A DNA stretch of 15,477 nt from contig NZ_CAMLRU010000050.1 in NCBI RefSeq assembly GCF_946482535.1, positions 1 through 15,477 on the forward strand. Direction: 5' to 3'. The stretch is from an uncultured Flavobacterium sp. Its GTDB lineage: Bacteria > Bacteroidota > Bacteroidia > Flavobacteriales > Flavobacteriaceae. The notes under the pieces are model-generated. The model was not told where the DNA came from. It did no database searches and saw only the letters and a list, made by a program, of their open reading frames with translations. Each line of letters opens with the position of its first letter. Position 1 is the stretch's first letter. The position numbers were made by a program, and so were the translations under genes. Below, piece by piece: positions 13,871-15,477 of the stretch.

Positions 13871-15477
13871 TTATTCTACGGTTATTTCGTCTGCAAAAAG
13901 CCACGCTTTGTTTCCGGCGCCGGGTTGACCGTCGGGAATAGTGCCGTAGTTTTCGACAGTGACTTTTACAAATTGAATGTTTTTTTGATTGCATTGAAGT
14001 TCGACTTGGCCTTTAGCTTGCTGAATTTCTTCAAACGAAAAAGTACCGACGGTTTCAAACTGCAGCATATCTTCCGAAACTTGGAACGTTACTTTTTTGG
14101 GGAAATAAATCCACGACGAAGGACTGTTCAACAATCCGATGCTTAAGTGATTGATTTTTTGTTTGCTGCCCAAATCTATAGTCGCGTTTAAATCGGTGCC
14201 CGAAAAGCCCAACCAATGTTGACCGAATTTGGCTTTATCGCCTTTGATGCCATCTACTAAGGTAAATCCGCCACCTTTGGCATAATTTCCGCTGGGTTGG
14301 TTTTGAAGTGACACCAATTGGCTCACCGCTTTGTGGATATGGAATGGTTGTTCGGCGACATTACTTTTGGCCAAACCATTTTCGAAATAAGTCGCTTTAA
14401 TGGTTTGCGATTTCGTGATTTCTAAGGGTTGGTCATAAGACTTTGATTGTGCTGTAGGCTGCGTTCCATCAGTCGTATAGCGAATTCCGTTCGCGGACTG
14501 ATTGGTTTTCAACAAATATAATACACCATCACCTCCTGGTTTCGGCATGACCTCAGCAGTAATCTCGAACAAAGCCTTACTGTATTTGATTCCTTTTTGA
14601 TCCAGTCTTTTGAAGTGTTGTATCATTCGGTTCACAAAATCGGGGTATTGTTCCGGTTTTGACGTACCCCAAACGACTTCAGATAGCGCCATCATTCGAG
14701 GAAAAATCATGTATTCTACTTGCTCGGGAGAAGTAATGTATTCGGCCCATAAATTGGCTTGTGCCCCTAAAATGTATTTAGACTCTTCAGAAGTTAATTC
14801 TTTAGGAATCGGATTAAAGGCATACACCTTTTCCACCGGAGTGTAACCACCGATAGCTAAAGGTTCGTTTTGCGGATTGCCTTGGTAATGATCGAAATAA
14901 CAATGAGAACCGGGTGTCATGACGACGTTATGTTTTTCTTTGGCCGCAGCGATACCGCCTTCGGTGCCACGCCAACTCATGACCGCAGCGTTGGGAGCCA
15001 AACCACCTTCGAGGATTTCGTCCCAACCGATGATTTTTCGGCCTTTGCTATTGACAAACTTTTCCATTCTTTGGATGAAATAACTTTGCAGTTCGTGTTC
15101 GTCTTTGAGTCCTTTGGTTTTCATTAATCCTTGACAATGAGCGCAACTTTTCCATCGGGTTTTCGGACATTCATCACCACCGATGTGGATGTATTGAGAA
15201 GGGAATAGCGAAATCACTTCGGATAAAATATTTTCTAAAAACGTGAGAGTTTCATCCTTCGGACAAAACACATCATCTAAAACGCCCCATTGTTTTTCGA
15301 CTTCAAACGGACCGCCGGTACAAGAATATTGTGGATATGCCGCCAAAGCCGCTACAGCGTGACCGGGCATTTCGATTTCAGGCACGACGGTAATGTGACG
15401 TTGTTGGGCGTAAGCGACAACTTCTTTGATTTGGTCTTGGGTATAAAATCCGCCATAGCGAATGGTATCGTATTTTT
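13871..15477 (-). CDS. Beta-N-acetylhexosaminidase, GH20 (5' end outside window)
   Basis: The frame is open to the right edge, so only the last 535 codons are present. The GTG at 15385 lies inside the conserved HITVVPEIEMPGH and is not the start. The enzyme removes terminal beta-GlcNAc or GalNAc using the substrate's own acetamido group. The catalytic Asp-Glu pair is in HIGGDECPK (codons at 15175-15170). Further barrel motifs include GWDEILEGGL and VMSWRG, then GAQANLWAEYI. After the barrel come a chitobiase C-terminal-type domain (GIRYTTDGTQPT) and a discoidin/F5-8-like carbohydrate-binding domain ending in ADEITVE. Roughly 230 N-terminal residues are missing, judged from typical flavobacterial homologues. 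It is the first visible gene of the operon, whose promoter lies further right. Confidence 0.95.
   Translation of the reverse strand, partial: KYDTIRYGGFYTQDQIKEVVAYAQQRHITVVPEIEMPGHAVAALAAYPQYSCTGGPFEVEKQWGVLDDVFCPKDETLTFLENILSEVISLFPSQYIHIGGDECPKTRWKSCAHCQGLMKTKGLKDEHELQSYFIQRMEKFVNSKGRKIIGWDEILEGGLAPNAAVMSWRGTEGGIAAAKEKHNVVMTPGSHCYFDHYQGNPQNEPLAIGGYTPVEKVYAFNPIPKELTSEESKYILGAQANLWAEYITSPEQVEYMIFPRMMALSEVVWGTSKPEQYPDFVNRMIQHFKRLDQKGIKYSKALFEITAEVMPKPGGDGVLYLLKTNQSANGIRYTTDGTQPTAQSKSYDQPLEITKSQTIKATYFENGLAKSNVAEQPFHIHKAVSQLVSLQNQPSGNYAKGGGFTLVDGIKGDKAKFGQHWLGFSGTDLNATIDLGSKQKINHLSIGLLNSPSSWIYFPKKVTFQVSEDMLQFETVGTFSFEEIQQAKGQVELQCNQKNIQFVKVTVENYGTIPDGQPGAGNKAWLFADEITVE

Noticed and set aside
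13869..13994. Upstream start for the glycosylasparaginase
   Set aside because: It overlaps the GH20 coding end by more than 120 bases and yields an Arg/Lys/Ser-rich stretch ahead of the Tat signal; the start at 13868 is 2 bp after the GH20 stop.
15383..15385. GTG as the start of the GH20 gene
   Set aside because: It encodes a Val within the conserved barrel motif, and the frame continues with family-like sequence to the window edge.
1..15477. tRNA, rRNA, CRISPR arrays, insertion sequences, phage genes
   Set aside because: No cloverleaf, no spaced direct repeats, and no transposase or integrase reading frame was seen on either strand.

Overview
The window looks like the chromosome of a Flavobacterium-type member of the Bacteroidota. 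The evidence is AT-rich intergenic DNA, promoters of the TTTG / TAnnTTTG type, A-rich translation starts without Shine-Dalgarno sequences, a TonB-dependent receptor paired with a GLPGLI-family protein, and Sec signal peptides that nearly always end in A|Q.

Left end (1-624) is a divergent control region for sulfur amino acid metabolism. To the right, metK is read from a promoter at 457-488 through a SAM-II riboswitch (502-551). To the left, on the minus strand, lies what appears to be an undescribed arrangement: two short Met/Cys-rich leader peptides in tandem. Leader 1 is 22 codons (230-298) and leader 2 is 33 codons (42-143). Each is followed by RNA segments that can form competing hairpins. 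The first attenuator is complete in the window, with leader, antiterminator and U-tract terminator. The second is cut by the window edge. The gene they would control lies off the left end.

Middle (625-9616). metK ends at a shared bidirectional terminator and faces a minus-strand gene for a large secreted thioredoxin-like/TPR protein. Next comes a minus-strand pair, a GLPGLI-family protein followed by a TonB-receptor-like outer-membrane protein, with its own terminator. Divergent from these, on the plus strand, a secreted protein of unknown function overlaps a deoxynucleoside kinase gene by one base.

Right end (9617-15477). A GC-rich intergenic element separates the kinase from a tightly packed minus-strand operon, read right to left: GH20 beta-hexosaminidase (5' end outside the window), Tat-exported glycosylasparaginase, CutC-family protein, and GH2 beta-mannosidase. 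Gaps are 2 bp, 1 bp and a 4-base ATGA overlap. The three enzymes match the bonds of the N-glycan core (Man-beta-GlcNAc, GlcNAc-GlcNAc, GlcNAc-Asn), so this is probably an N-glycan/glycoasparagine catabolic operon. CutC sits inside it, and its codon use differs from its neighbour's.
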